Position numbers and translations under genes: made by a program. This document shows, one piece after another, positions 8,954 through 18,560 of a DNA stretch of 21,032 nt. The DNA comes from Priapulus caudatus (taxonomy: Eukaryota; Priapulida; Priapulimorpha; Priapulimorphida; Priapulidae). The stretch is taken from NCBI RefSeq assembly GCF_000485595.1, contig NW_014577789.1:105351-126382 (forward strand). The letters are read 5' to 3'. Under the pieces are notes generated by a model. The model did not search any database. It worked only from the letters and a program-made list of their open reading frames with translations, and was not told the origin of the DNA. Within the stretch, counting starts at the first letter, position 1. Each line of letters opens with the position of its first letter.

Positions 8954-9581
8954 CCATAGATATATACAACATATGTGTTGTACAGGCCCGTAGCAGCGAT
9001 TTCTATTGGGGGGCTGTTCGCCTTTTCATTGATGTTTGGGGCCAGCTTGCTGCGGCACGGCGCTGCGCAATCTCACTAATTATCCATCTGGCGTCGATAC
9101 AGGATGTTTGCTACCGGGGGGGGGGGTCTAACCGTAACGCAATAGTGTTGCGAGCACGCGAAAGGGGGGTGTTGGGGGCCTCTGCTCACAGAAATTCTTT
9201 TAAATTAGGACCCCCTCAGATGCGTTTTTCTGCGCGAGCAAGGGGGGTCGGACTCCTGGGAACCCCCCATGAAACACGCCCTTGCTCCGGGCGCGGAGCG
9301 ACCAGGGAGGGAGCCAAGGACCGAGCGGTGCTGGCGAGGGTGTGGGAGGGGGGTAGCTTCACTGTTCCTCCTCGCGCCGCGCGCCCGAGCGATGGAGATT
9401 TCCATGCACTTATTACAGCTCAACTGGAGCGACTGAGGTGAGAATTTCTTGCCACAAATTTTTGAATAACTTCATCTATTTTTTGGCTTGGTGTCGGTTG
9501 GGGGGCGGGACGGCCTCTGGGGGGGGGTTCGTCGAACCCGAAGCGCCCTGGCTACGGGCCTGGTGTTGTATATATCTATGG
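8954..9581. repeat. palindrome copy 2, interrupted by a hAT-type insertion
   Basis: The left part CCATAGATATATACAACATA... (8954-8982) and right part ...TATATCTATGG (9563-9581) regenerate an intact palindrome like the one at 8892 once 8983-9562 and one copy of the target duplication are ignored. It is the older, host element of a nested pair. Confidence 0.88.
8983..9562. mobile_element. non-autonomous hAT-type element, 580 bp
   Basis: Terminal inverted repeats CAGGCCCGTAGC (8983-8994) and GCTACGGGCCTG (9551-9562) are perfect, and the 8 bp GTGTTGTA is duplicated at 8975-8982 and 9563-9570. An 8 bp duplication and CAGGC-type ends are hallmarks of hAT transposons. The interior is GC-rich, with runs of G (9117-9126, 9521-9528). 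A 187-codon frame crossing it has no recognisable domain, spans the left flank and element, and is judged spurious. It needs a transposase from elsewhere. Confidence 0.92.
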
Positions 9582-10186
9582 TGAGACTTACCACTTAGCA
9601 GACACTGTCACTGGCTTTTTAGACCTGAAAAGGCGATGGCGGAGTCCGTCCGAGTGGCGTGTTTCCGGTGTCCTGTGCATGCCACATGCATGTTATCATA
9701 AATGTTATGCAAAGACCCGAACAATTATATATATATATAAATAAATACTACAATACTAATACTGCCATATATACAATAATATATACAGAATTAATACAAT
9801 TACATACGGTTTTTGGTGGCACTCACACTGTCACACACACCCGCTGCTACCTGTCGCATAAAGTAAACTGTCTATCCTATGGGTAACCGGTCACGTTTCT
9901 TTTCTGTAAGTTAGACTGTTACCAGTAGTTTCCTGTTACTGTTGGTAAAATAGAGAGATAGCTCGTTGCCCGTCTCATCCTCAGGTCTCATCCATTGGTC
10001 TCATGCAAAGCCAGTGTGTGACTGTGTCACGTTATCTGTTGTTGTTTTCGTGTTGTTATATTACGAGTTTGGTTATACTAAAATGTTGTAGCTATTTTAT
10101 GGTGTACATGGATATCATATACGAATTATTTTAGTTGCTGACTATGTGAATTTGCCGAACTTATTGATAGGTAACATTTATTGAAA

Positions 10187-10258
10187 ATGAAAGCCTTATT
10201 CATTGAAGTCACACAGGGTGAGGGTGATGGTCCCTGCGATCAACAGCAACAATATTTT
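10187..10258 (+). CDS. CRYZL1: CRYZL1-like exon 1 (3' boundary uncertain)
   Basis: ATG at 10187 after AAA reads [15 protein letters not shown], like the family start MKGLYFQ. Exon 2 can only be entered in phase 0, so the donor GTTGAT at 10259 is used here. The stronger-looking GTATAT at 10273 leaves two bases and would need an extra small exon. Another consensus-like donor, GTGAGG after 10217, has the wrong phase. Confidence 0.65.
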
Positions 10259-13200
10259 GTTGATGAAACATGGTATATACTGAATGAAACTAATCTCACT
10301 ATATCAATATAATGAGTTTAATCACAATTTTCTTATTGTACTTTCAAATATTTGTTCATAAGAAGGTTGCGAGGTGCAAAGGCTATATAGACTACAGGGT
10401 TCTCCCTACGTTGCGCAAACGGGCGCCGCCGCGCGCCCCGTTTAAATTACCTCCGCCCGGATTAAATTCTACACAATTAGAGTTTGCCAGCGGGAATCGA
10501 TCGTCAAGAATCTCCACTTCGACCAGCGGCACACCGGCGCGTGTTTCTTTACCGTGCACGCATGCACTGCAGCCTACACAAGATAACAAACAGTTCTAAC
10601 CTGTCCCCACACAACATAACTGTACACTTACTCGGCGTATTTGTATATACATAGAACCCCAAATACCGTTTTATGGTGTGGTGAGCGATTCTAGCTTTAT
10701 TAGTTGGTACGGTTAGAAAGAACTCCCCCGGACCCCTATAGTGTTCCCCTGCCCCTCCCCTGCCCTTCCTCCTCCCTGTTTGATATTTCTCCTTGGGGAG
10801 ACCCTGCGCCCAGGGTTCTCCTGCGTTCGCGCAAACGTGGTCGCCGCGGCGCGCCCCGTTTGACGCGAAACTTCTCCCGGTTTGGAATCGTTTGACGCCC
10901 GTTAAATACCTCCGCCGTTTTAATTCTCCACTCACAATAAAAGTTTTATCCAGCGCGGGAATCGAGTCGGCAAGGATTGCGTTCGACCAGGACATGTCGA
11001 GCCGTGTGATTTTTGACCGGTTTACCAAAGCATGCACCTGCAGACGTTGCAAGTCTAACTGTCACTTAATGCATCACGAACTCGGTATCACTTTATATAT
11101 TACAACGAACCCAAATTACCGTCGTATGATGTTCGAGTGGCGAATTTTACGCAATTATTTATTAGTTTTCGTTACGGCTTAAAATACATGCCCCTCCGGA
11201 CCCCTAGTTTCCCTTCCCCCTCCCCTCCCCCTGTTTGAATTTCATCCTGGGGAGAACCCTGCATGCTGCCATATTGGATCCTGTCAAACCCACCTTGCCA
11301 ACTGGGTCTGATTAGGTGTACAGATCGAGTTCACTGGATCCTATTAAAGAAATGACCAGTTTATGAAACCCATGTGATCAGGGTCATATAATCCACCCAG
11401 ACACACGCATGCTGGTAACCACGTGGTCCCACACGATTCTATTTGAGTGTGAGCTCTCATGGTATTAGGTACAGTGTAAATATACCCTTTATGTTGTCCA
11501 TGTCAGCACCAAGTGAGGTGCATGCAGAGATAGCATTTATTGGACACTAGTTAATATTTGGTGCTGGGAATTATGACCTTCACCATAACTTGTGACTGTG
11601 TATTTATGATGCTTGATTAAGTACTGATTGTAGCCATGTTTTGTCATTAACTGTTTCAGGAGGATCCTGGATTGACTGATCTTGCAGGAAGTGAAATTGA
11701 GGTCGAAGTGAAAGCTTGTGGGCTTTCTAGTTTTTGCCACAATCAGGTTCATAATAAACAAGCTTGTAATTATTTAACTTTAAACTAAATCATGATAATC
11801 ATTTAGTGATTTAACATTAAATGCAGAGTTTCTTATACATAAGAGGCACAGTGGTGTACCGCCGTTGTCAATTTTCACATCTCTGTTGTGAAAATGTTCC
11901 TGTATTTTCCCGGCGAATATTTAAACTGCAATTTTATTTTTAGGGTGCCTCAAATATAGTCAAATATAGTCAAATAGGGGACATTCAAATTTTAAAAGTT
12001 TTGCTGGGGAGACCCCGCAGAACCCCGCCAGAACCTCCCTCTCTCCCCCCACGTCCGCATGTGTGCCTATGGCACGCCTTTGAATCTATCATGCATGTGC
12101 GTTTTCCCCCAAACTGGCCATTACCACCTTTGTCTAATTTTCTCTCGGCAGAAACCCTGAAATGTTGTGTACTAAAGTAGAATATTATTATGTAATACAG
12201 GCAGTAGAAGAAGCACTAAAGAAGAAGCTTTCTCTGAGGCTTCCAATGGGATTAGAGATATCAGGAGTGGTGCAGCGAGTCGGCCAAGATGTCTCATCGC
12301 TGAGTGTTAATGACCATGTTGTAGGTGTGTAGATGTTCAGATGTTGCATTGTTGCAACGATATGTGTAGCTCAAATCATTGCACGTGTGTAGCTAATACT
12401 ATAACAGTGCTGTTTACTTGTGAAACGTTCAGGTTTGCAGGCACAGAAAACTTAGACTTTATAAACTAATCCGGTTTTGTTAACCAGAGTTGATCTTAAA
12501 CCTCATCACACAAGATGCTGCAAAGACACTTATCTTCAAGAACCAATAAGAATTAGCTAGGTATATTTAGCCATTTGGGGATAACTACAAAAGCCACGAT
12601 TGGTTGGTGTAATGATTGAAGTGGAAACATATGCTACAGTACGTAAGAAGCTGCTATTCCTTTCAGGCATGCTTCCATTGGATTCTCCTTACTCAGGCTG
12701 CTCTCGTGCTATCATCTTACATGAGTATCATGCAGGTATATGTATACGAGTACAACTCTGTATATCCTACATGTACTAAGTAAGAGTTTGAGAAATCACG
12801 TAATAATTCTACATGGAGAATATTGAATGAAATAGGAAATCACTAGATTTCTATGCTTCATTGAGTTAGTTTCATAAGTTGACTGAATTCTCCACATTAT
12901 TGGCAATGTCCGTCAAAGAAATGGAACTCAATTCTAGTCTGCTTCTATATGATTATAGCTCGCATTCCAAGCAGCTTGAGTCATGAGCTCGCAGCTGGTT
13001 CTGTAGGCGACTGCGTGCGTGCCTACACCGCTCTCTATTATCTCGCACACCTACAACGAGATGAGACTGTCCTTGTGCTAAATGCTGCTTCTCCTTTTGG
13101 TACGATGGTGTTGCAGCTGGCTATTCAGTGGGGAGCATCGCAGGTGAGCTTCACTGGTTATGAGAAAGTCGCACATCTAATGCTGGATTTACACTGTCAA

Positions 13201-15978
13201 CTTTGAGTTGAAAAGTTTATAAGTTGAGCGAGTTGATCAACGTTTTGACTAAAAGTAGACAGTATAAACATAAAAGTTGAGCACTGTACTAGTTGAGGTC
13301 AACTGGTTGAATGAACAGAACATTTTCTAAGTCTTTGTTAAAATCTTAACCTTTTTGACAGCGATTTGATCAACTTTTTTCCATACAACCACTGAGATAA
13401 TAGCTTTCAAGGGTTATGTCCCCCCACTCTGAAGGAAAATTATTTGCACACTTGCGGTGTGCATTTCTGGGGTACGTAGCTGAAGTGTGGGAGATGTAGA
13501 AATAAATGCATATGGTGAGAAAGTATATAATGCCTAGATCCATCTCACCCTGTACTACACTAACTATGTTAAATTGTTTACTATATAATGTACCGGTTCA
13601 TTGCGCTGACTGCAGTGTCTTGTTGGCCTGATCATGCTACATATATTATTTTACATATTATTTTTACATATATACTATTTTTGTAAATAATTGAAATCTC
13701 TGTGCAGAGTTCTGGAGCTAAACTGTTGTAATGACTGTAAAGTGCTCGATGACATATCCACTTGCATTCACACACTCTATTTCCTCCTCTGATCTCTTTT
13801 CCCTTTTGTAAGAAGCAAAGCAATGGTGACCACCAATAGCACTTCCTCCTTTATTGTGGCATTGTGTCTGGTCAATTTATTTAGACGTGTATTTCTGCTG
13901 TTGCAGCACATTTGCTATCCCTGGCCTGAATTTACATATGCAAGAATGTATATCGATTGTCCCATGAGCACGTTTAAGTTGAAAGGTTGAATATCTGATC
14001 GAATCGGAGTCGATAGTGTGTGTATGCACTAAACATCTGATGCCAACTTCCACAACTTGCAAACTTTCCAACTAGAAGTTGATGATGCAAACCCCGCGTA
14101 AGACTTGAAAACCAATGAATAGGGATTGTCACAGAATAATTTACAGGTAGTTTTTGGAATCCTGACTGGTGATTATTAAGTCAATACAGGTTCATTACTA
14201 AGTCAACCTCTTTTTGTTATTGTATAAACACTATATTAGTAGATCTTAACATTATCTGACTGTGACCCAAGTGCTGATTGCTTAAGTAACTCGGCAACCA
14301 ATGACTTTAAATGTTTAACCTATTAATTAATAGTACAGATTCGTTACTGGAGGCTCTTGACATGAGGTGGTATGGCGACCCATGTGTGAAGTACCACAGT
14401 GTTACATATTTTTCAATCCTTACTGGTGCTGTTGTGATAGAGGAGAATGATCTGCCAATGTAGTTATCTAAAAAACATAAATTGTAGGCCAGCATTGCAT
14501 ACCGTTATTATTATATTACATACACTTTATTATTACTTACTAATGAAAACTATCGATTGATCAGTGAACCATCAACAATAATTGTTATCGATGTTTTACT
14601 TTGCTATCCATGCATTGCTATAGAGCCAATCACTATTGCAGTTAATAGCTAGCTTGAAGCATTGTTACTGTTACGATCGCTTGCATTTACTAATACTATT
14701 ACCAGGAGTAAATAATAGGGGTTAGGGATAGGCTTAGGGTTAGGCTTTATGATTTATCCTATGAATTACTCCTACTATACCGTACTGTTTTTTTTGCATG
14801 TAGCCGTGCTACTAGTTCTAGTCGGATAGCTTTGAACTAGTCCTTATCAACAGGTATTCTGCACTGTATGTGATAAAGATGAGCAATTCTTCCTGGAAGA
14901 TGTGCTCAAGTTGTCATCTGTTATTGTCATGGAGAACGTTCAATCAGGAAACATACTGCAGAAGAAGGTTCTGGATCAAACAGCTGGCCTAGGCATTGAC
15001 ATCATTGTAGACAGTGGCGGTATTAGCATTTGCTTTCTCAGCTTCCCCTTTGTGCATGCTTTAGTTATGTAGAATGGCCAAGATAGACTGTAATATAGTC
15101 ATAGTAGTCAGAAATGGTTTAAATAATTCCCATCAACCGTTATCTCCTCCACCAGTGTTTAAAATGATATTTGCAAGTTTATATAGATTGAAAAACTTTT
15201 AATGTCCTAATTGTCTTTTGACTAACATGCTTAACCGATAGCTGCCGTATCAAAATCATAGCAGGACTGCATTCTGTCGCTGCCTTCGGCTGCTAACGTA
15301 ACATCGTCGTTTAATGTTCAGTAAACATGTTTCGGGTGGAAGACGGCATTCAAGTGAATCCTCAGCTACCACACAAACACGACGTCATATCCATGCTTGC
15401 CACTGGAGGGCGCTGGGTAACGTCGCAGGCCAATCTGCAGCTGGATCCTCCGGACAGTCACCTGTTGCATCTTAAGTGTGCGTCGGTGTGTCACCTATTC
15501 GAGCATGCGTGGTTGCTCTCGCCTTCCCGACTCGGCTGTTACCAACGTATCCTTAAAGCCACTTTTCTCTTTTACCTCGCTCGGGGTCTTTGTTAGGTTG
15601 TGGGGTTTCATTAGGCTCTGTACATAGTTGCTATCGTATTGCTTTGTCTCAAAGCCATGGGCACTCCTGTTAAGCTGCACGCGCATACCTCATTTTCTCC
15701 GCTTCTTTTTACTCTTGTAACTTATCTCCACGCATCAATATTTCCTGATGCTTTTATGTATCAATAATGTCTATATTATAAATTAATATAACTTTTTCAT
15801 ATAAAACCTGTAAAATACCACTAGCATTCATCTATTAAGGCACTAACAATAGCAGCACAAATCTAAATGGCTTCAACTACAGTGTTCATATTCCGGATCT
15901 AGCTAGAGATATTGGCAGCATTATGTTGAAATGAGATTATGGGACAAAGTAAGGTTGGTCTAAGGGCAGCTATGTGTG

Positions 15979-16065
<87 letters not shown>

Positions 16066-16424
16066 TGTGTGTGTGTGTGCGTTCATGCATGCGTGCATGC
16101 ATGTGTGCGTGCATGCGTGTGTGTACATACGTTGGTAGGTAGGCTGGCGGTTGGATGGATGGATGGATGGATGGATGCACACACACGCACCACATACACG
16201 CGTACACACATGGTAATATCACCAGCCATTTTATGGCATATAATATAAAACGCACCTTTTTTCCCTAAAATTGTGGTAAAAGAAATTGCTCTGTGTCTTA
16301 GGCCTATAGCCTATGAGAAGTTGCGATCTCCCACAGGCTAACGAATTTTCCAAGTGGCAGTAGGCTACCAGCAACTTCTACCAAGCCCAACTCCAGAATA
16401 AAAATCTTATTGTTTACTTAAACA

Positions 16425-16457
<33 letters not shown>

Positions 16458-17439
16458 GCTTATTATAGCTTTTAATTATTTGAAAAAGAAATTATTGTAA
16501 ATGTTAAAGCTAGATAACGTGAGCCAATTATATATCAATCTATGGTAGGCATCCAACTCTTCAAAGTTAATCATTAACCGTTTATCAACACTTGTACAAC
16601 ACGTGTTACTATCTGTTTATGTCATAACTTGCCACTGTTATCTTTTATATAAATTGGGAACATCCTTTATGAATAACGCCAACATTCTCCCATTGATGAC
16701 TTGCTTGACTGCATAGCTACGGTAATTAAATTAAATTTGAATAAAACTATTTGATAGGAAATAGTATACATAAATGTTTGTGTGCTATATTGTGATGTCT
16801 GGCGTGCAATTCCTATGTAACCAAACCTAGGGTCCCTATATACAGAGAGTTGCGCCATGACGAGTCGGAAAACTATCGGTCACGTGGTCGCTGGACGACA
16901 TGTTGTTTCCAAATAGATACGCACGGCTATGGCCGTAAGAAAGTGTACAATTAAATTATCATATGGCGCGAACGATTTGAGTTACATTTCTAGAAATCTA
17001 GATACACATAGACACATGTCTTAGCTATAATCTCTGTAAATTTTGAGTTTATTGAAGTACGATTAGTCTAATTAATTACTACGGACCATTGTACAGCGTA
17101 TCCATACAGCGCTGTACTTAAGCGGCAGCGGTGTTGATCCATTTGGAAACAACATGGCGTCAAATCCTGAGTTGGCGCAACTCTCTGTATACAGGGACCC
17201 TAACCAAACCTTCCTTGACAACCCTTTCATCCTTACATTGGTGATATTTTTTAATGAACTATCATATGGTGTCAATAGTTATCCTTTACTGTACTATAGA
17301 CATTCTCAAGGACAGTATGGAGAAACTGTGTGATGGGAAATTGCGAGTTCACATCCAGGAAAAGGTCAATCTGGAAGAGGTGCCTGATGCAATGAAATCT
17401 CTAGGAGAACGGTGGGGAAAAGTTGTTATAGAGCTATGA
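10187..17439 (+). CDS. CRYZL1: zeta-crystallin-like quinone oxidoreductase (CRYZL1 type), 8 exons
   Basis: Exons 10187-10258 (donor uncertain), 11660-11746, 12201-12324, 12667-12735, 12959-13143, 14854-15019, 15322-15546, 17300-17439 join with matching phases into about 355 residues, against 349 for human CRYZL1 as I remember it. The order matches the family: [11 protein letters not shown] (GroES-like domain), [64 protein letters not shown] (nucleotide-binding fold), [35 protein letters not shown] and [10 protein letters not shown]. It belongs to the medium-chain reductase superfamily without zinc ligands. The NAD(P)-binding glycine loop is AASPFG rather than the classic AAGGVG of zeta-crystallin, as in CRYZL1, so catalytic activity is uncertain. 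Cytosolic by lack of a targeting peptide. Introns 1, 5 and 7 exceed 1.4 kb and carry transposons. Confidence 0.92.
10395..10806. mobile_element. CAGGG-ended inverted-repeat element, copy 1
   Basis: Starts CAGGGTTCTCC and ends GGGGAGACCCTG, the inverse. The interior is CpG-rich at the left, followed by a pyrimidine-rich CCCCTCCCC stretch at the right. Same order of blocks as the copy starting at 10811. CAGGG ends fit the hAT end consensus, but no 8 bp duplication is seen. Lies in CRYZL1-like intron 1. Confidence 0.7.
10811..11261. mobile_element. CAGGG-ended inverted-repeat element, copy 2
   Basis: CAGGGTTCTCC at 10811 and GGAGAACCCTG ending at 11261 are exact inverses. Shares blocks with copy 1 (GCGCAAACG, GCGCGCCCCGTTT, GGGAATCGA, TTCGACCAG, CCCCTCCCC) at moderate divergence, four bases apart. 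Open frames here on both strands are low-quality and unrelated to known domains. Confidence 0.72.
11660..11746 (+). CDS. CRYZL1: CRYZL1-like exon 2
   Basis: Residues 25-53: [20 protein letters not shown], then GLSSFCHNQ. Acceptor TTTCAG, donor GTTCAT. It corresponds to the EDLPVTED...LQVKAC block of human CRYZL1. Confidence 0.88.
12201..12324 (+). CDS. CRYZL1: CRYZL1-like exon 3
   Basis: Residues 54-95, with [20 protein letters not shown] and VNDHVVG. Acceptor TACAG before 12201, donor GTGTGT; one base carried. Confidence 0.9.
12667..12735 (+). CDS. CRYZL1: CRYZL1-like exon 4
   Basis: Residues 95-118: [20 protein letters not shown], then YHA. Acceptor TTTCAG, donor GTATAT. A 69-base exon recognised by the family motif GILPLDS. 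Confidence 0.9.
12959..13143 (+). CDS. CRYZL1: CRYZL1-like exon 5
   Basis: Residues 118-179, with [17 protein letters not shown] and the nucleotide-fold segment [18 protein letters not shown]. Acceptor ATTATAG, donor GTGAGC. Confidence 0.93.
13176..14104. mobile_element. degenerate long-inverted-repeat element
   Basis: The first ~60 bases and the complement of the last ~60 align without gaps at roughly three quarters identity, sharing blocks such as TCAACTT, AGTTG, AAAGTTT, AAGTTG and AGTTG in the same order and spacing. No clear duplication or transposase frame. It begins 33 bases after exon 5 of the CRYZL1-like gene and fills half of intron 5. Confidence 0.6.
14704..14773. mobile_element. 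small foldback C with TTAGGG-like core
   Basis: AGGAGTAA (14704) and TTACTCCT (14766-14773) enclose a GGGGTTAGGGATAGG-type tract (14716-14745). The imperfect direct repeat TACTATTACC / TACTATACC flanks it. Same plan as elements A and B, with the telomere-like strand reversed. Confidence 0.55.
14854..15019 (+). CDS. CRYZL1: CRYZL1-like exon 6
   Basis: Residues 180-235: [20 protein letters not shown] through [14 protein letters not shown]. Acceptor CAACAG, donor GTATTA; one base carried. Confidence 0.92.
15322..15546 (+). CDS. CRYZL1: CRYZL1-like exon 7
   Basis: Residues 235-310, including [20 protein letters not shown] and [17 protein letters not shown], the best-conserved part of the gene. 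Acceptor GTTCAG; donor GTATCC after 15546 is set by continuity with ILKDSMEKL in the next exon. Confidence 0.94.
15981..16208. repeat. compound GT / GCGT / GGAT / CA microsatellite
   Basis: (GT)n at 15982-16014, (GCGT)n at 16015-16067, mixed GCAT/GTGC to about 16125, (GGAT)n at 16152-16176 and a short CA/CACG end. Located in CRYZL1-like intron 7. Cys-Val or Thr-His open frames here are repeat products. Confidence 0.95.
16426..16457. repeat. (TTA)n microsatellite
   Basis: About ten TTA units in CRYZL1-like intron 7. Confidence 0.95.
16828..17202. mobile_element. hAT-type MITE, 375 bp
   Basis: Inverted ends of 30 bases with one mismatch: TAGGGTCCCTATATACAGAG... and its mirror ending ...AGGGACCCTA. 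The 8 bp ACCAAACC is duplicated at 16820-16827 and 17203-17210. TAGGG ends and an 8 bp duplication fit the hAT superfamily. An inner pair (TGTTGTTTCCAAAT / ATTTGGAAACAACA) extends the foldback. It ends 97 bases before the terminal CRYZL1-like exon. Confidence 0.9.
17300..17439 (+). CDS. CRYZL1: CRYZL1-like exon 8, terminal
   Basis: Residues 310-355: [19 protein letters not shown] to the end GKVVIEL and TGA at 17437-17439. Acceptor CTATAG. The family C-terminus has the same ILKDVMEKL start and a hydrophobic strand before the stop. Confidence 0.93.
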
Positions 17440-17456
17440 CAGACATAAAAGGTTAT

Positions 17457-17462
17457 AATAAA
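17457..17462 (+). promoter_or_regulatory. polyadenylation signal AATAAA
   Basis: AATAAA lies 17 bases after the CRYZL1-like stop codon. An imperfect hairpin (GAAACAT...ATGTTTC, about 17475-17521) follows it. The 3' UTR would be very short. Confidence 0.6.
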
Positions 17463-18270
17463 TATTATATGCAACGAAACATTTTGGTAATCATGCAATC
17501 TGATGATTGCGATATGTTTCATAACATAATGTAATTTTATTGACACCTTGAGCCCATTTCAAATGTTAGATGCATCAGAGTGTAGAATAGACAGCAATAG
17601 CAAGTCAAAAATTTCGAATGCATGCAACAATAGGAAAACTGATGATCTGCATCTATATTTTGATATCCGTGTTTTGTTTTGTTTTTAATTTGGGTAATTT
17701 TATGATTATGTAGAAACTAAAACGTAACTCGTTGTTGGTTTTAATGAAACTGATCATGGAAGTTAAGGAATGCACATTGCATAAAACATGGATTTATTAT
17801 TATGTTCAGATATTACATGATTACAAGTATGTTTGTTTTGAATATCAACCAAAAGCCCATATATCACAGCAAACACTCGTGCAACCAATGTTTTCATCTA
17901 GGATAGAATTGTTATATTTTGACCGTGGTATTATTTCTATGTATCTCGTTTATTGTATTTTGTATACTTTTTAAAATAAAAAAATACCTAAGTGAAATGT
18001 GCATGTAGTGTTTTGATGGCAGTTCATTAAGATCTTAATCACTAATCGCAGAAACCACTCAAATACTCTTAATGTCTCACAGATCAAATAAAACTCGCAC
18101 ACAGAAAGACAGCCTCGCAGCGAGGAAGTTGCTCGAATTGACTTCTATGCATTTACGAAACTAGCTGCTATTGGGCTGTCATAGCTCCGCCCCTCTCCGC
18201 TACACTCCGCCCATTTCGCGGAATAAACATTCGCGCACCGGGCGGTATCGGGACCGGCGTGGGCAGATAG
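17463..18270. other. AT-rich sequence without a supported gene
   Basis: AT-rich 3' flank of the CRYZL1-like gene. An 80-codon frame (17732-17974) has no recognisable motif, and its composition looks like chance. From about 18170 the base composition shifts to CpG-rich. Confidence 0.5.
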
Positions 18271-18272
18271 AC

Positions 18273-18560
18273 ATTCGACGGAATTCTAGATGCGCATAGA
18301 AGTAATATTACACGCGCCACCGAAGAATTCGCAATAACGCACCGATGTGCAGGTGATGGCGACAGGTTTACCACGCAGACGGTTAATCAGGGAATCCCGG
18401 TAGGTGCAGCGGGGAGGATTCGAGCCTGGCGGAGACCAGTGAGCCAGCCGCATTCGGGTGATGCACTGGTGTGCGAGCGCATCGCGGCTTTAATTAAGAA
18501 GAACCCTTCTGAGCGTCGCCGTGTAGGAGCCGAAATTCTCTCCGCACAACGGGAGTGCAG
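18273..18560 (+). CDS. candidate 5' exon of an unknown gene in a CpG-rich patch
   Basis: An open frame without ATG runs to a consensus donor (GCAG then GTGAGT at 18561). It encodes a basic, charged peptide ending LIKKNPSERRRVGAEILSAQ. The segment is rich in CpG compared with both sides, as expected at a promoter or first exon. A separate ATG at 18357 (MATGLPRRRLIRES) runs only 15 codons to a stop, with a GTAGGT donor-like word. I recognise no domain and find no following exon, so this is weak; the patch could be untranslated or a GC-rich repeat. Confidence 0.22.

Larger units (their letters stand above)
8128..10186. other. divergent intergenic region between MEI1-like and CRYZL1-like genes
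   Basis: About 2 kb containing both 5' flanks and largely filled by inverted-repeat elements (8243-9581). The remaining 9582-10186 is plain AT-rich sequence just upstream of the oxidoreductase start. An inverted CCAAT (ATTGG, 9994) and ATGCAAAG (10003) are the only promoter-like words I see; no convincing TATA box. No coding exon is supported, although a 5' untranslated exon of the minus-strand gene should be here or further right. Confidence 0.5.

Noticed and set aside
8878-9441. 187-codon open frame
   Set aside because: It starts in palindrome copy 1, crosses the hAT-type target duplication and end, and has no domain; it is chance coding in GC-rich element DNA.
10312-11182. Open frames of 95, 129 and 167 codons on both strands
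   Set aside because: They sit in the CAGGG-ended elements within intron 1, overlap one another on opposite strands and show no recognisable motif.
15939-16255. Cys-Val and Thr-His open frames
   Set aside because: They translate the GT/GCGT microsatellite.
17732-17974. 80-codon open frame after the CRYZL1-like gene
   Set aside because: AT-rich, no motif, no splice or promoter support.
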